From the NCBI RefSeq assembly GCF_003863965.1, contig NZ_RRCN01000001.1, forward strand, positions 1,495,571-1,559,570: DNA of 64,000 bases, read 5' to 3'. The stretch comes from Paenibacillus oralis. GTDB lineage: Bacteria > Bacillota > Bacilli > Paenibacillales > Paenibacillaceae. Both the position numbers and the translations under genes were made by a program. Under the pieces are notes generated by a model. It searched no databases and was not told the origin of the DNA. It was given only the letters and a program-made list of their open reading frames with translations. Numbering within the stretch: the first letter of the stretch is position 1; every line of letters begins with the position of its first letter. This document shows, piece after piece, positions 25,286 to 34,534 of the stretch.

Positions 25286-25501
25286 ATCAAATAAATGTAA
25301 ATAATTCTGAAAAAAAGCTCCCGCCAACTGAAACGAGCACATCTTCAAAGCCCTCGCAAACAGCGGGTTTTTCCGCACCATTATTGAATCTATTCATAAT
25401 TCTCCCGGCATTTATTTGTGGATCGCACACAAATTTCAAAGGGTGGAAAGCGCCATTTCTGTGGATGAACCATGAAAATATCGAGTCCGATTCGTGGTAT
25501 C

Positions 25502-25530
25502 TTGACAGTCTTCGACAACAGCGACAATAA
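25502..25530 (+). promoter_or_regulatory. Candidate promoter of the allophanate hydrolase operon
   Basis: TTGACA at 25502-25507, a 17-nt spacer and CAATAA at 25525-25530. The leader to the start at 25688 is ~150 nt and shows no second ykkC element. Control by the PucR protein encoded in the operon is possible. Confidence 0.4.
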
Positions 25531-25687
25531 TAAAAGCCATAACACGATGTCAAATTACATCACACAAATTCGCAAACTCAAGAGAATCATGGCATCTAAA
25601 TAACATTTAGAGTCATATAAAATGACACAATAAACTTTTATATTTTTCCATTATGGTTGCAAATTTTGAGAGAGAGGGGTTCACATC

Positions 25688-27436
25688 TTGGAGAAGCTGA
25701 CCATCGCTACGTTGAAGGCCATGTATAAAAGCAAAAAGACGACGCCGCAGGCGCTGATCGAAGCGATTATTGAAAAGGCCGAACACGACAAGTCCTTAAA
25801 CATCTGGATCGTTCCTCCGTCCCTGTCGTTTATCCAGCCTTATTTGGACGGCCTGAAGGACAAAAATCCGGAGCAATATCCGCTTTGGGGCATCCCCTTC
25901 GCCATTAAGGACAATATCGATCTGGCGGGCGTCCCGACAACGGCGGCTTGCCCGGCCTACGCTTATACACCCGGGCAAAGCGCGGAGGTAGTGGAAAGGC
26001 TCATCGAAGCCGGGGCCATCCCGCTCGGCAAAACCAATCTCGACCAGTTTGCGACCGGGCTTGTCGGCACCCGCAGCCCTTACGGCGAAACGCACAATGC
26101 ACTGCTGCCCGAACTGATCAGCGGCGGCTCCAGCGCCGGGTCGGCGGTGGCCGTCGCTCGCGGGCAGGCCGTCTTCGCGCTCGGCACCGACACGGCCGGG
26201 TCGGGGCGCGTTCCCGCCGCGCTGAACGATCTGATCGGCTACAAAGCCGCGATCGGCGACTGGCCGGCCAGTGGCGTTGTTCCGGCCTGCGCCAGTCTCG
26301 ATTGCGTAACAGTGTTCACGTCCGCGCTGGAGGACGCCTATCTTGTCGATTCCGTTGCCCGGGGGAAACGGGAGCAGGATGCCCACAACGGCGGCGGCTT
26401 CCGCTTCAATCCCCCCATCGCTTCGGGCAAGCCACGGAAGCTGCTGCTGCCGAAGGAGCCGCTGTTCTTTTACGGCAACCACAAAGACGCTTACCGCTCC
26501 GCTTGGGACAAAGCGGTAAGACGGCTGGAGCAATGCGGAATCCCCATCGAATACATCGATTGCGGCATTTTCCGCAAAGTGTCCGGCATCCTGTATGACG
26601 GCCCATGGATCGCGGAGCGCTGGTCCGATTTGGGGGAATTCGTCGAATCGCATCCCGGCAAAATCTTCCCGGTGACGGAGCAAGTCCTCCGCTCCTCGCA
26701 TGAACGAGGGTACGACGCCGCTTCCGTGTTTACGGCGCAACACCAGCTTCGCGGCTATAAAGAGCAGACCGGCGCACTGATGCGGGACGCCATACTCGTC
26801 ATGCCGACCTGCGGCGGAACGTATACGCGGGAGCAGGTCGCCGCCGAACCGGTAGCCGCTAACAGCGACATGGGCTACTACACCAACCACTGCAACCTGC
26901 TCGATCTGACGGCCATCGCGCTGCCGTCCGATTACGCCGGCGAGCGGCTGCCTTTCGGCATCACGATGTTTGCCTTACGCGGCCAGGACCATATCCTGAA
27001 GGGCGCCGCCGCCGAGTTTATGCAGACCGATTCGATCGAGCTGGCTGTCTGCGGCTTGCATATGCGGGGATTCCCGCTGGAAAAACAGCTGCTGGAATGC
27101 GGCGCCTCCTTCCTGCGGCCGGACCGGACGGCCCCCTGCTACCGCCTGATCCGGCTGCAATCGAACCCTCCGAAGCCGGGCCTGATCCGCTCCGCGCCAG
27201 GCAGCTCGATCGAGCTGGAGGTTTGGCGGATTCCGCTGCACCGGCTTGGCGAGTTCATCCGCAAGGTGCCCGCGCCGCTCGGGCTGGGCAAGATCGAGCT
27301 GCAAAACGGAAGCGAGGTCACCGGCTTCCTTTGCGAGCCTTACGCCGAGCTGGGCGGGGAAGACATCACCCGCTACGGCGGATGGGCGGCCGCAGAGCGG
27401 AGCAGGAGCCACAGCGGCGAGCCCGCGACGGGATAA
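25688..27436 (+). CDS. atzF: Allophanate hydrolase
   Basis: 582 residues. The amidase-signature domain shows the Ser-cisSer-Lys set: AIKDNID (Lys74), ISGGSSAGSAVAV (Ser148/149) and GTDTAGSGRVPAALN (Ser172). The C-terminal ~130 residues (ELAVCGLHMRGFPLEKQLLE ... GFLCEPYAELGGEDITRYGGW) form the extra domain specific to AtzF-type allophanate hydrolases. It converts allophanate to ammonia and CO2. It is not fused to urea carboxylase. The start is TTG 25688 with GAGAGGGG upstream. It is first in a long plus-strand operon, divergent from the carboxyguanidine deiminase genes whose product it should consume. Confidence 0.95.
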   Translation: MEKLTIATLKAMYKSKKTTPQALIEAIIEKAEHDKSLNIWIVPPSLSFIQPYLDGLKDKNPEQYPLWGIPFAIKDNIDLAGVPTTAACPAYAYTPGQSAEVVERLIEAGAIPLGKTNLDQFATGLVGTRSPYGETHNALLPELISGGSSAGSAVAVARGQAVFALGTDTAGSGRVPAALNDLIGYKAAIGDWPASGVVPACASLDCVTVFTSALEDAYLVDSVARGKREQDAHNGGGFRFNPPIASGKPRKLLLPKEPLFFYGNHKDAYRSAWDKAVRRLEQCGIPIEYIDCGIFRKVSGILYDGPWIAERWSDLGEFVESHPGKIFPVTEQVLRSSHERGYDAASVFTAQHQLRGYKEQTGALMRDAILVMPTCGGTYTREQVAAEPVAANSDMGYYTNHCNLLDLTAIALPSDYAGERLPFGITMFALRGQDHILKGAAAEFMQTDSIELAVCGLHMRGFPLEKQLLECGASFLRPDRTAPCYRLIRLQSNPPKPGLIRSAPGSSIELEVWRIPLHRLGEFIRKVPAPLGLGKIELQNGSEVTGFLCEPYAELGGEDITRYGGWAAAERSRSHSGEPATG

Positions 27437-27467
27437 GAGCAAGTAGGAGAGAAGGGAGCGAACAAGC

Positions 27468-29102
27468 ATGAACATGACCAGTCGTTTAACGGAGCCTTTG
27501 GCCCGCGAATTCCGCTGCGCAGACCTGTTTCATATGAACTCACTCCCGAACCTGAAGCTGCTGGCGGGCGAATGCCGGCTGGACAACGTCATCAGCCGGG
27601 TCAACATTATGGAGGTGCCCGATATCCAGAATTGGGCCCAGGCCAACGAGCTTTTGGTGACGACCGGCTACTCGCATCACCATAATATGGACGCCTTCCT
27701 GGAGATCATCCCGCGGCTGGTCGAGCGCGGCGTGGCCGCGCTCGGCATCAAGCCCAAGCGGTTCATTACGGAAATCCCCCGGCAGATCGTCGACTGCGCC
27801 GAGGCGTATGAACTGCCGCTCTTCGAGCTGCCGGAGTCGACGATCTTCTCCAACGTCGTACGCGAGGTGATGGAGAAGGTGATCTCGCTGGAAACAAAAA
27901 ACGTCCTCCTGCTGCAGCAGCGGCTGGAGCAAGTGGCGGAACTGATGCTGCACGGCCGCGAAATGGCGCTTATCGTCGAGGCGGTTGAAGCGATGGTCGG
28001 CAATCCGCTTTGCATCTTAGGCGCCGAAGGCCGGATGATTACCTCGCCGCGGCATGCCGCCTACTTCTCCTCGTTCCGCGAGCTTCTGACGGCCCTGAAT
28101 TCCAGCTGCCCCCAAAGCCGCAGCATCATCACGGTCCCGGGCAAGCCGCCCAAGGGCAGCGGCGTCCGCCTGCATGTATTCAATCTCTGGGAGGCGGATA
28201 AGGACCCGATTCTCGTGCTGCTGGCCGAGAAAAACGGCGCCTGCACCGAGCTGGACCTGTCCACCGTATCGCGGATTTTGCCGCTGATCAACATCAGGCT
28301 GAGCGGCGAAAACACGTACAACCTGGTAAAAGCCAAATACTTCGACGATTTTATCAAGGATTGGCTGACCGGAGTCGTTCCCAGCGCGGAGCATCTCGAT
28401 ATTAAAGGCCGGCTCTACGGGTACGACGCCCTCTCCTCCAAAACCTACCGGGCAGCGATCGTCAAATTTCATGCCGGCTCGCCGCCCGCTCTGGACAGCG
28501 GTTTGACCGCCGAGCTTACCCGCTCCGCGCCAAACGATAGCCTGTTTACGAGCATCGGCGGCAAAATCATCGGGCTCCTGCCGCAAACGGCCAATAGCGG
28601 GGCCGTACTCTCGCCGGAGGATACCGAACCGTTATTCCGCCACATCGCGGACGTATGCGGAACGGGCGCCTTCTCCCTGTGCGTAGGCGAAGCGAGCGGG
28701 CCGCTGGCGGTGAACGACAGCTATATCGATGCGGAAAATTTATACACCGCCTCATGCATCAGCAAAGAGAACGCCAGGCTGATTACGTGGGAACGGCTCG
28801 GCATCTACGCTGTCCTCAGCCTTTTGCCTAAACACGCCAATGTGGACAAATTTTTGGGCCGTTACGTTCAGCCGCTGGTTGTGTACGATGAAGCGCATCA
28901 TTCCAGCCTGATCCAAACGCTGAAGGTCTATTTTCAAATGGGCTGCAACATCAAGCTTACCGCTCAAAATATGTACACGCACTACAATACCGTTGTGTAC
29001 CGCCTCGATAAAATCAAGTCCTTGCTGGGCATTTCGTTCGACGATCCGGAAGCGCGGCTCCAACTGCAACTGGGCTTGAAAATTTATGAAATGGGAGAGT
29101 AA
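27468..29102 (+). CDS. PucR-family transcriptional regulator
   Basis: 544 residues with the PucR layout. The N-terminal purine-catabolism sensor domain has LDNVISRVNIMEVPDIQNW and ELLVTTGYSH. A GGDEF-like central region follows. The C-terminal HTH_30 has FFQMGCNIKLTAQNMYTHYNTVVYRLDKIKSLLG in shape; only the short parts KLTAQNMYTHYNTV and YRLDKIK are diagnostic. Such proteins activate purine and ureide catabolism under nitrogen limitation. ATG 27468 follows GGAGAGAAGGGAG. Encoded inside the operon, it probably activates it in response to a ureide, a guanidino compound or nitrogen status. Confidence 0.85.
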   Translation: MNMTSRLTEPLAREFRCADLFHMNSLPNLKLLAGECRLDNVISRVNIMEVPDIQNWAQANELLVTTGYSHHHNMDAFLEIIPRLVERGVAALGIKPKRFITEIPRQIVDCAEAYELPLFELPESTIFSNVVREVMEKVISLETKNVLLLQQRLEQVAELMLHGREMALIVEAVEAMVGNPLCILGAEGRMITSPRHAAYFSSFRELLTALNSSCPQSRSIITVPGKPPKGSGVRLHVFNLWEADKDPILVLLAEKNGACTELDLSTVSRILPLINIRLSGENTYNLVKAKYFDDFIKDWLTGVVPSAEHLDIKGRLYGYDALSSKTYRAAIVKFHAGSPPALDSGLTAELTRSAPNDSLFTSIGGKIIGLLPQTANSGAVLSPEDTEPLFRHIADVCGTGAFSLCVGEASGPLAVNDSYIDAENLYTASCISKENARLITWERLGIYAVLSLLPKHANVDKFLGRYVQPLVVYDEAHHSSLIQTLKVYFQMGCNIKLTAQNMYTHYNTVVYRLDKIKSLLGISFDDPEARLQLQLGLKIYEMGE

Positions 29103-29132
29103 AGCACCCAAACCACAAAGGGGGAATTAAAA

Positions 29133-29939
29133 ATGAACCACCGAAGCCAGCCGCGCACCCTGTTTCGAATCCGCCGGGACATCCCTCCGCGCCTGTTCAA
29201 TACGATCATGGCGGTAACGTTTTTGCTGCTGATTGCGCTGTGGTATGCCGGCAGCCATTTTTCCGGCATCAATCCGATTTTTCTGCCGACACCGGAGGCG
29301 ACCTTCACTTACTTGTTCTCCGTCCTCCAAGACGGAAGCCTCTGGGGGGACATCGGCGTCAGCTGCTACCGGGTGTTGATGGGCTTCCTGATCTCCGTAC
29401 TGATCGGCGTTCCGCTGGGCCTGCTCTCGGGCGCCTACAAGGTCGTAAACGCGGTGATGAAGCCGCTGATCGAGTTTTTCCGCTACCTCCCGGTTTCCGC
29501 CTTGATCCCGCTCATCATGGTCTGGACCGGCGTCGGCGAAACCGCCAAAATCACGATTATCGTCGTCGGAGCCGTTTTTTCCATGACAGCCATGATCGCC
29601 GACATCGTAAAAAACATCCAAATCGACCTCATCAATACCGCCTATACGCTCGGCGCCACGCAAGGGCAGGTTATTCGCAGCGTGATCATTCCCGCGATGA
29701 TGCCAAGCGTGATGGATACGATGCGGATGGTTATGGGCTGGGCCTGGACCTATTTGATTATGGCGGAAATGCTCGCCTCCAGCTCCGGCCTGGGCTACAG
29801 CATCATGATTGCCGAACGCTTCATGAAAACCTACATCATTTTCGGCGGCATCTTCGTCATCGGCCTGCTGGGCCTGCTGTTCGACCGCATTTTCGCTTAC
29901 ATCAACAAGCTGCTGTTTCACTGGGCCGAAGACCTCTAA
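29133..29939 (+). CDS. ABC transporter permease (SsuC/TauC type)
   Basis: 268 residues with six membrane segments, starting with LFNTIMAVTFLLLIALWYAG. The cytoplasmic EAA loop is intact (NTAYTLGATQGQVIRSVIIPAMMPSVMD) in its usual place before the last helices. Family members import sulfonates, nitrate, thiamine precursors or small amides. In riboswitch-linked loci, relatives are presumed to import guanidine. ATG 29133 has AAAGGGGGAA upstream. The matching ATPase and lipoprotein follow in the operon. Confidence 0.9.
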   Translation: MNHRSQPRTLFRIRRDIPPRLFNTIMAVTFLLLIALWYAGSHFSGINPIFLPTPEATFTYLFSVLQDGSLWGDIGVSCYRVLMGFLISVLIGVPLGLLSGAYKVVNAVMKPLIEFFRYLPVSALIPLIMVWTGVGETAKITIIVVGAVFSMTAMIADIVKNIQIDLINTAYTLGATQGQVIRSVIIPAMMPSVMDTMRMVMGWAWTYLIMAEMLASSSGLGYSIMIAERFMKTYIIFGGIFVIGLLGLLFDRIFAYINKLLFHWAEDL

Positions 29940-29975
29940 ACCTATACTGCGATGCCATGAAAGGGGGAAATAATC

Positions 29976-30765
<790 letters not shown>

Positions 30766-30779
<14 letters not shown>

Positions 30780-32139
30780 TCTCTTTTCGACCTTTCGCGA
30801 GGATGTTCCATTTCTGAAAAGCTTCCTGCTTCTGTCGCTGCCGATCGGCCTTCAAAGCATGGTTACGAGCATTACGAACACCCTCAGCTCGGTGATGGTG
30901 GGCCAGCTTGGCGACCTGCAGGTGTCCGCCACCAGCCTGGCCGGCCAAGTCTTTTTCATCCTGAATCTGGTCATCGTCGGCATCGTCAGCGGGGCCACCA
31001 TTTTCCTGTCGCAATTTTACGGCAAAGGAGACCGGCGGCAGCTAAAGATCGCATCGGCGCTCGCCTTCGTCCTCATCCTGGGTGTCAGCGGAGGGTTTAC
31101 GGCGATCGGGTTTTTCTGGCCGGAGCAGGCGCTGCGGGTGTTCTCCAACGAAAGCGAAGTGGTCGCGGCAGCGGGACGTTATCTGCAAGCGGTCTGTCTC
31201 AGCTATTTGCCGACAGGACTATCGCTCGCCTGCACGATGATTTTCCGGAATATCGGCCGGCCCGGGTTCCCGCTGCGCATTACCGTGCTGACCATCTTGA
31301 TTGACATCGCGCTGAGCTATGGGCTGATTTTCGGGAAATTCGGCATGCCGGCGCTGGGCATCCAAGGGGCCGCTTACGCGATCGTCGCGGCTAGATGCAT
31401 CGAAATGCTCATTATGACGGCGGTGCTGTACGGCAAATTCCGCGATTTCGCACCTACGACCGGCGATTTGTTCGCGGCAAAACGGGATTTCCTGGCTGTT
31501 TTTTTCAAAACCTCTTTTCCCGTCATCATCAATGAAACGGTATGGAGCATCGGCTACGCCCTGTACAGCGTCGTCTTTTACCATATGAGCTACACCGTCG
31601 GCGCGGCCGTCGGGATCGCCAAGGTGCTGGAGCAGCTGCTCATCGCCTTCTTCATCGGCACCGGACAGGCGGCCGCGATCATGCTGGGACAGACGATTGG
31701 CGAAGGCCGTGCGGAAAAAGCGCCCTATTACGTCAAGCGTATGGAAGCTTATACCGCCCTATTCGGCATTTTGACCGGAGCGGTCATGGTTTTGGGGACG
31801 CCGCTGATGCTCCAGCTTTATCAAGGCATCTCGGATACGGTGCGGGACAACGTCATGCTGATCGTCGTTTACCTCGCCGTCATCATGCCGATTAAGGGAA
31901 TGAATTTCGTGCACATCATGGGGACGCTGCGCGCCGGCGGGGACACGAAGATGTGCTTCATCATCGACAATGCCGCCCTGTGGTGCGTCTCGCTTCCGCT
32001 GACGTTTCTCACCGGCTACACGCTGAATCTCGGCATCGAAGCCGTTTATCTCTTCGTCATCATTGACGATGTTTGCAAATACGTGCTTATCCGGCTTCGC
32101 ATCCGGAGCAACAAATGGATTCGCAATCTGGTGGGCTAG
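30766..32139 (+). CDS. MATE-family efflux transporter
   Basis: 457 residues, twelve predicted helices in two MatE halves: LPIGLQSMVTSITNTLSSVMVGQLG, i.e. the family's entry segment (key residues PIGLQSM, VMVGQLG), and in the second half FPVIINETVWSIGYALYS. MATE proteins export cationic compounds with Na+ or H+. The start at 30766 is preferred because AGGA lies nine nt upstream; another ATG at 30757 has none. Placed between the importer ATPase and its binding protein, it may export guanidine or a toxic by-product, as SMR and MATE exporters do in other guanidine-riboswitch loci. The substrate is not shown. Confidence 0.88.
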
Positions 32140-32199
32140 CGGCTAATGGCTATTTCGCCGGATGTAATCAAATAAAAAAATAGTTGGAGGCGAGAAATC

Positions 32200-33297
32200 A
32201 TGACGAGACAAAAGAAACGCGGCTTGATGAAAACGGGGGCAACGCTGCTGCTATTAACGGCCATGATGTTTGGTGTGATCGCATGCGGAAACGGCAATTC
32301 CGCCAACGGCGGAGGCAATAGTCAGGCCAACGCCGCCGGGTCGGCAGCAGGCTCAAACGGCGCGGCGGGCTCTTCCGCACAAACCGGAGCGCCCGTAACC
32401 GTCAAAACGGCGTATGCGCCGTTTATCGGAGGCATCGGGGTCTACGCGCTTAATGACAAGGAGTTTGACCTGGCCCACGGCGTGGATGTGCAAATCGGCG
32501 CTTTCGGCGCCACTTCCCCGCTCATGAGCGTGATGACCGGGGACGTCGATATCGCTTTTACAACGCTGCAATCCTATCTCATTTCGATAAACGCCCTAAT
32601 TGAAGAAGGCACCGACATGGCCGCCCTGCCGAAAATCGTGTACCTGCACAACGCTTCAACGGGAGCGGACGGCATCGTGGCCGATAAAAGCATCAAAACG
32701 GTCTCTGACCTGAAAGGAAAGTCGGTCACGGCCCAATACGGCGAAGTGACCCACTACATGCTGGCAAAAGCGTTAGCAACGGCCGGACTGACCGTTGATG
32801 ACGTCAAACTCGTCGACATGGGGCCGGGCAAAGGCGGGGCCGCCTTCGTCGCCGGCAGCGTCGACGCCGCCACGACGTTCGAGCCGTACCTGTCTCAAGG
32901 CGTGACCTCCCGGGGCGGCAATGTGATCATCTCCACCGCGAACTTGGAGAACACGATTCTGGACGTGATCGTCGTCTCCGCCAAAAATGCCGAAGAAAAA
33001 CCGGAATGGCTGCAAAACACGCTGAAAGCCGTAGAAGACGCTACGCAATATGTCAACAGCGATCTGGACGACGCCGCCGAGGTGACGGCTGATGATCTGC
33101 AGGTCAGCGCCGCGGAAGTCAAGGAAATGTTCCCGACCGTCCACCTGTATACGCTGGCCGACAACCATGAAGGGATGGACGATGGCGGCTGGTTGTACAA
33201 CACGATGAAGGATGTCGTTTATTTCTATCATTCCATTGGCGTCATCAAGAATAATTTTGACGTGAAGCAGCTGGTATCCACCGATTTCCTCTGGTAA
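32200..33297 (+). CDS. ABC transporter substrate-binding lipoprotein (NMT1/SsuA-like)
   Basis: 365 residues. A lipoprotein signal ends in the lipobox FGVIAC, then a Gly/Asn/Ser-rich tether leads into a two-lobed binding protein of the NMT1/SsuA type: VKTAYAPFIGGIGVYALND, GDVDIAFTTLQSY, ADKSIKTVSDLKGKSVTAQYG and AATTFEPYLSQG. It should capture the substrate for the permease-ATPase pair encoded 2.3 kb upstream; the MATE gene separates them. ATG 32200 follows TTGGAGGCG. The ligand is probably a small urea- or guanidine-like compound, judged from neighbours only. Confidence 0.88.
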   Translation: MTRQKKRGLMKTGATLLLLTAMMFGVIACGNGNSANGGGNSQANAAGSAAGSNGAAGSSAQTGAPVTVKTAYAPFIGGIGVYALNDKEFDLAHGVDVQIGAFGATSPLMSVMTGDVDIAFTTLQSYLISINALIEEGTDMAALPKIVYLHNASTGADGIVADKSIKTVSDLKGKSVTAQYGEVTHYMLAKALATAGLTVDDVKLVDMGPGKGGAAFVAGSVDAATTFEPYLSQGVTSRGGNVIISTANLENTILDVIVVSAKNAEEKPEWLQNTLKAVEDATQYVNSDLDDAAEVTADDLQVSAAEVKEMFPTVHLYTLADNHEGMDDGGWLYNTMKDVVYFYHSIGVIKNNFDVKQLVSTDFLW

Positions 33298-33313
33298 CCC
33301 GAAAAACTTGGCC

Positions 33314-33329
33314 GGGGCGTCAGCGCCCC
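33314..33329 (+). other. Intercistronic GC hairpin
   Basis: GGGGCG TCAG CGCCCC lies 17 nt after the binding-protein stop with no T-run. It may stabilise the upstream mRNA end or dampen transcription into the hydrolase genes. Confidence 0.5.
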
Positions 33330-33360
33330 GCCACCCCATTTAAATTAGGAGGCGACCATA

Positions 33361-33933
33361 ATGATTGTGATTCCCGAACACAGCGTGCTTATCCTGGTTG
33401 ACGTGCAAAACTCCGACCCTGCCAAGCATCCGCGCGGCATTCCGGAAAAAAGGCTGGCGTATTTGAAAAACGTCGAGCGGGTCACCGAATATTTCCGCCG
33501 GCGCGGCGGCGTGCCGATCGTGCACATCCGCGAAATCCACCGCAAGGATCTGGTCGATTTCGGCCGCGAGCTGGACGGCGCGGAGAACATTCACTGCGTG
33601 GAGGGCACGCCTGAAGCGACGTATTACGAGCCAACCGCGCCGCTCGAGGGCGAATATACGGTGGACAAACGCCGGTACAGCGCCTTTTTCGGAACCGATT
33701 TGGAAATTCTGCTGCGCGGGCTTAAGGCCGAGCATCTGTTCCTCGCCGGCGGCATGACCGACATCTGTGTTCACTATACGGCCGTGGACGCGCATCAATA
33801 CAACTATCACGTCCACGTGTTCAAGGAAGCTTGCGGGACGCCAAGCAGCGACGAGGTTGCCCAGGCGGCGCTCGACAATATCGAATATTTCCAAACGGGC
33901 TCGGTCATTTCCGTGGAAGACCTGTTCAACTAA
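33361..33933 (+). CDS. Isochorismatase-like cysteine amidohydrolase 1
   Basis: 190 residues of the isochorismatase-like hydrolase fold with the full triad Asp14 (ILVDVQN), Lys103 (VDKRRYSAFF) and Cys136 (GGMTDICVHYTAVDA). This family includes biuret, triuret and guanylurea hydrolases, ureidoacrylate hydrolase RutB and nicotinamidases. The neighbours (allophanate hydrolase, carboxyguanidine deiminase, PucR) favour a ureide or guanidino amide. ATG 33361 has AGGAGG upstream. It is a close paralog of the next gene, 25 nt downstream. The exact substrate cannot be read from sequence. Confidence 0.88.
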   Translation: MIVIPEHSVLILVDVQNSDPAKHPRGIPEKRLAYLKNVERVTEYFRRRGGVPIVHIREIHRKDLVDFGRELDGAENIHCVEGTPEATYYEPTAPLEGEYTVDKRRYSAFFGTDLEILLRGLKAEHLFLAGGMTDICVHYTAVDAHQYNYHVHVFKEACGTPSSDEVAQAALDNIEYFQTGSVISVEDLFN

Positions 33934-33958
33934 AACCCAATGAGGAGGAGACCCGATT

Positions 33959-34528
33959 ATGGCAAAAATCCCCGAACATAGCGCATTGCTCGTCATCGAC
34001 ATTCAAAACGATACGGAAAGCGACGCCATTCCCGTGATGGAGGGCGGCACATGCCTGCTGAACGCGCCGAAGGTCATTCAGCATTTCCGCAAGCTGCAGG
34101 TGCCGGTCATCCAGATCCGCGAGCTGCACCGCGCCGACCACAGCGACTTCGGCCGCGAGCTCGACGGCGTGGAGAAGGTCCACTGCCTCGAGGGGACGCC
34201 GGCCGAGGAGTTTCACCCATCCACCGCCCCGATCGAAGGCGAGTATATTATCACCAAACGCCGCTACAGCGCCTTTTTCGCGACCGACCTTGATCTGCTG
34301 CTGCGCTGCCTCGGCATTAAACGCCTGTACCTGATCGGCGGCATGACCGACATCTGCGTCCGCTTTACGGCCGTGGACGCCCATCAGCACGACTACCATT
34401 TCCATGTCGTGTCCGACGCCGTCGTTGGCACGACCCGGCAAGCCCATGATATGGCGCTGCTCAACATGGAATACTTGCAAACCGGGGCCAACATCACAAC
34501 AGAAGACGTGCTGGCGCTCACCCGCTAA
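33959..34528 (+). CDS. Isochorismatase-like cysteine amidohydrolase 2
   Basis: 189 residues with the triad Asp14 (LVIDIQN), Lys100 (ITKRRYSAFF) and Cys133 (GGMTDICVRFTAVDA). It shares a distinctive block with its upstream paralog (IRELHR, DFGRELDG, HC-EGTP), so they arose by tandem duplication and probably act on related substrates or successive steps, as TrtA and BiuH do in triuret breakdown. ATG 33959 follows TGAGGAGGAG. The M20 hydrolase starts 6 nt after its stop. Confidence 0.88.
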   Translation: MAKIPEHSALLVIDIQNDTESDAIPVMEGGTCLLNAPKVIQHFRKLQVPVIQIRELHRADHSDFGRELDGVEKVHCLEGTPAEEFHPSTAPIEGEYIITKRRYSAFFATDLDLLLRCLGIKRLYLIGGMTDICVRFTAVDAHQHDYHFHVVSDAVVGTTRQAHDMALLNMEYLQTGANITTEDVLALTR

Positions 34529-34534
34529 TCGGCC

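Noticed and set aside
25279..25530. 83-codon ORF between the riboswitch promoter and the allophanate hydrolase promoter
   Set aside because: No ribosome site, low-complexity start, and it overlaps both promoter regions.
27468..29102. Reading the PucR central region as an active GGDEF cyclase
   Set aside because: No GGDEF signature is present; the region is the GGDEF-like fold typical of CdaR/PucR regulators.
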